Under the pieces are notes generated by a model. It saw only the letters and a list, made by a program, of their open reading frames with translations, had not been told where the DNA came from and did not search any database. From Cnuibacter physcomitrellae (GTDB lineage Bacteria; Actinomycetota; Actinomycetes; Actinomycetales; Microbacteriaceae), in the NCBI RefSeq assembly GCF_014640535.1, contig NZ_BMHD01000001.1:622214-686213 (forward strand): a stretch of 64,000 bases of DNA, in the 5' to 3' direction. The translations under genes were made by a program, and so were the position numbers. Of this stretch, positions 63,806-64,000 are shown piece after piece (the first letter of the stretch is position 1; the number at the start of each line of letters is the position of its first letter).

Positions 63806-64000
63806 ATGAGCATCCCCTCGGTCCCCGGCACCTCTCCGTATGCCGGGCCGCAAGGCCTCTGGACGGCAGACCCGGAAGAGCTTGCGGCCCGCCTGTTCGT
63901 CACCGTGTTCGCCGGCCAGGGGGCCGTTCCGCTCCCCCAGCGCGACATCTCCGACGTGTACGCCATCCTCGCGTCGCTGGGCGGCTACTCGCTGCCCGAC
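63806..64000 (+). CDS. Hypothetical protein (5' part only)
   Basis: The frame starts at the ATG at 63806 and runs past the right edge; 65 codons are present. The visible part reads as soluble protein with a helix around PEELAARLFVTVFAGQGAVP and an aromatic-rich end. No domain is recognised. It is divergent from the small membrane protein with 39 bp between the starts and has a leaderless-type promoter. The codon use fits a real gene. Confidence 0.6.
   Translation, partial: MSIPSVPGTSPYAGPQGLWTADPEELAARLFVTVFAGQGAVPLPQRDISDVYAILASLGGYSLPD

Overview
This window is about 64 kb of gene-dense, very GC-rich chromosome from an actinobacterium, most likely a member of the Microbacteriaceae. The reasons are codon use dominated by G or C in the third position, the fasR-fabD-fabH-acpP-fabF order followed by a DUF3145 gene, the presence of DUF3151, homodimeric AceE next to the fatty-acid locus, frequent ATGA/GTGA start-stop overlaps, and many GTG starts. 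The genus cannot be fixed from sequence reading alone. I see no transposase, integrase, phage module or CRISPR array, so this is ordinary core chromosome with a few accessory cassettes.

Layout. 1-1.7 kb: a partial DUF3151 gene and small unknown genes. 1.78-2.5 kb: tRNA-Val and an AhpE-type peroxiredoxin. 2.7-10.5 kb: pyruvate dehydrogenase E1 (aceE), a PucR-type regulator and the type II fatty acid synthase genes, so acetyl-CoA supply and its use for lipid lie side by side. 10.6-16.9 kb: DUF3145, a PadR regulator and a four-gene membrane-protein/MoxR/DUF58/transglutaminase operon. 17-22 kb: tRNA-Met, a glycosyltransferase, a DMT-type transporter, peptide deformylase, the AzlCD exporter and tRNA-Asn. 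21.9-31 kb: an ABC ATPase, dusB-dgt-dnaG, a YbaK-type deacylase, and recO-uppS-dsbA plus a 40-codon Cys-containing gene. 31-33.1 kb: leuA with a leucine-codon leader peptide. 33.1-39.4 kb: redox proteins, dapB, an M16 peptidase. 39.5-45.7 kb: pnp and rpsO, separated by a type III polyketide synthase cassette. 45.8-58 kb: a 2-oxoglutarate oxygenase/exporter pair, a HelD/HelR-like protein, FKBP, PrsW, a FAD oxidase, aspartate ammonia-lyase, aldehyde dehydrogenase and a Pit phosphate transporter. 58-64 kb: oligopeptidase B, a repeat array, an SNF2-type helicase and two small genes.

Two signals cut across the whole window. First, at least sixteen genes have a TANNNT hexamer exactly 6 or 7 bases before an ATG or GTG, the architecture of leaderless transcription. 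Second, intergenic spaces hold several families of long, near-perfect palindromes. Two of these families (called A and B here) alternate as an approximately 220-bp composite unit at 60.2-61.0 kb and each has one further solitary copy elsewhere in the window. Together with the leuA attenuator-like leader, this palindromic repeat system is the most interesting thing here; I found no clearly new protein system.
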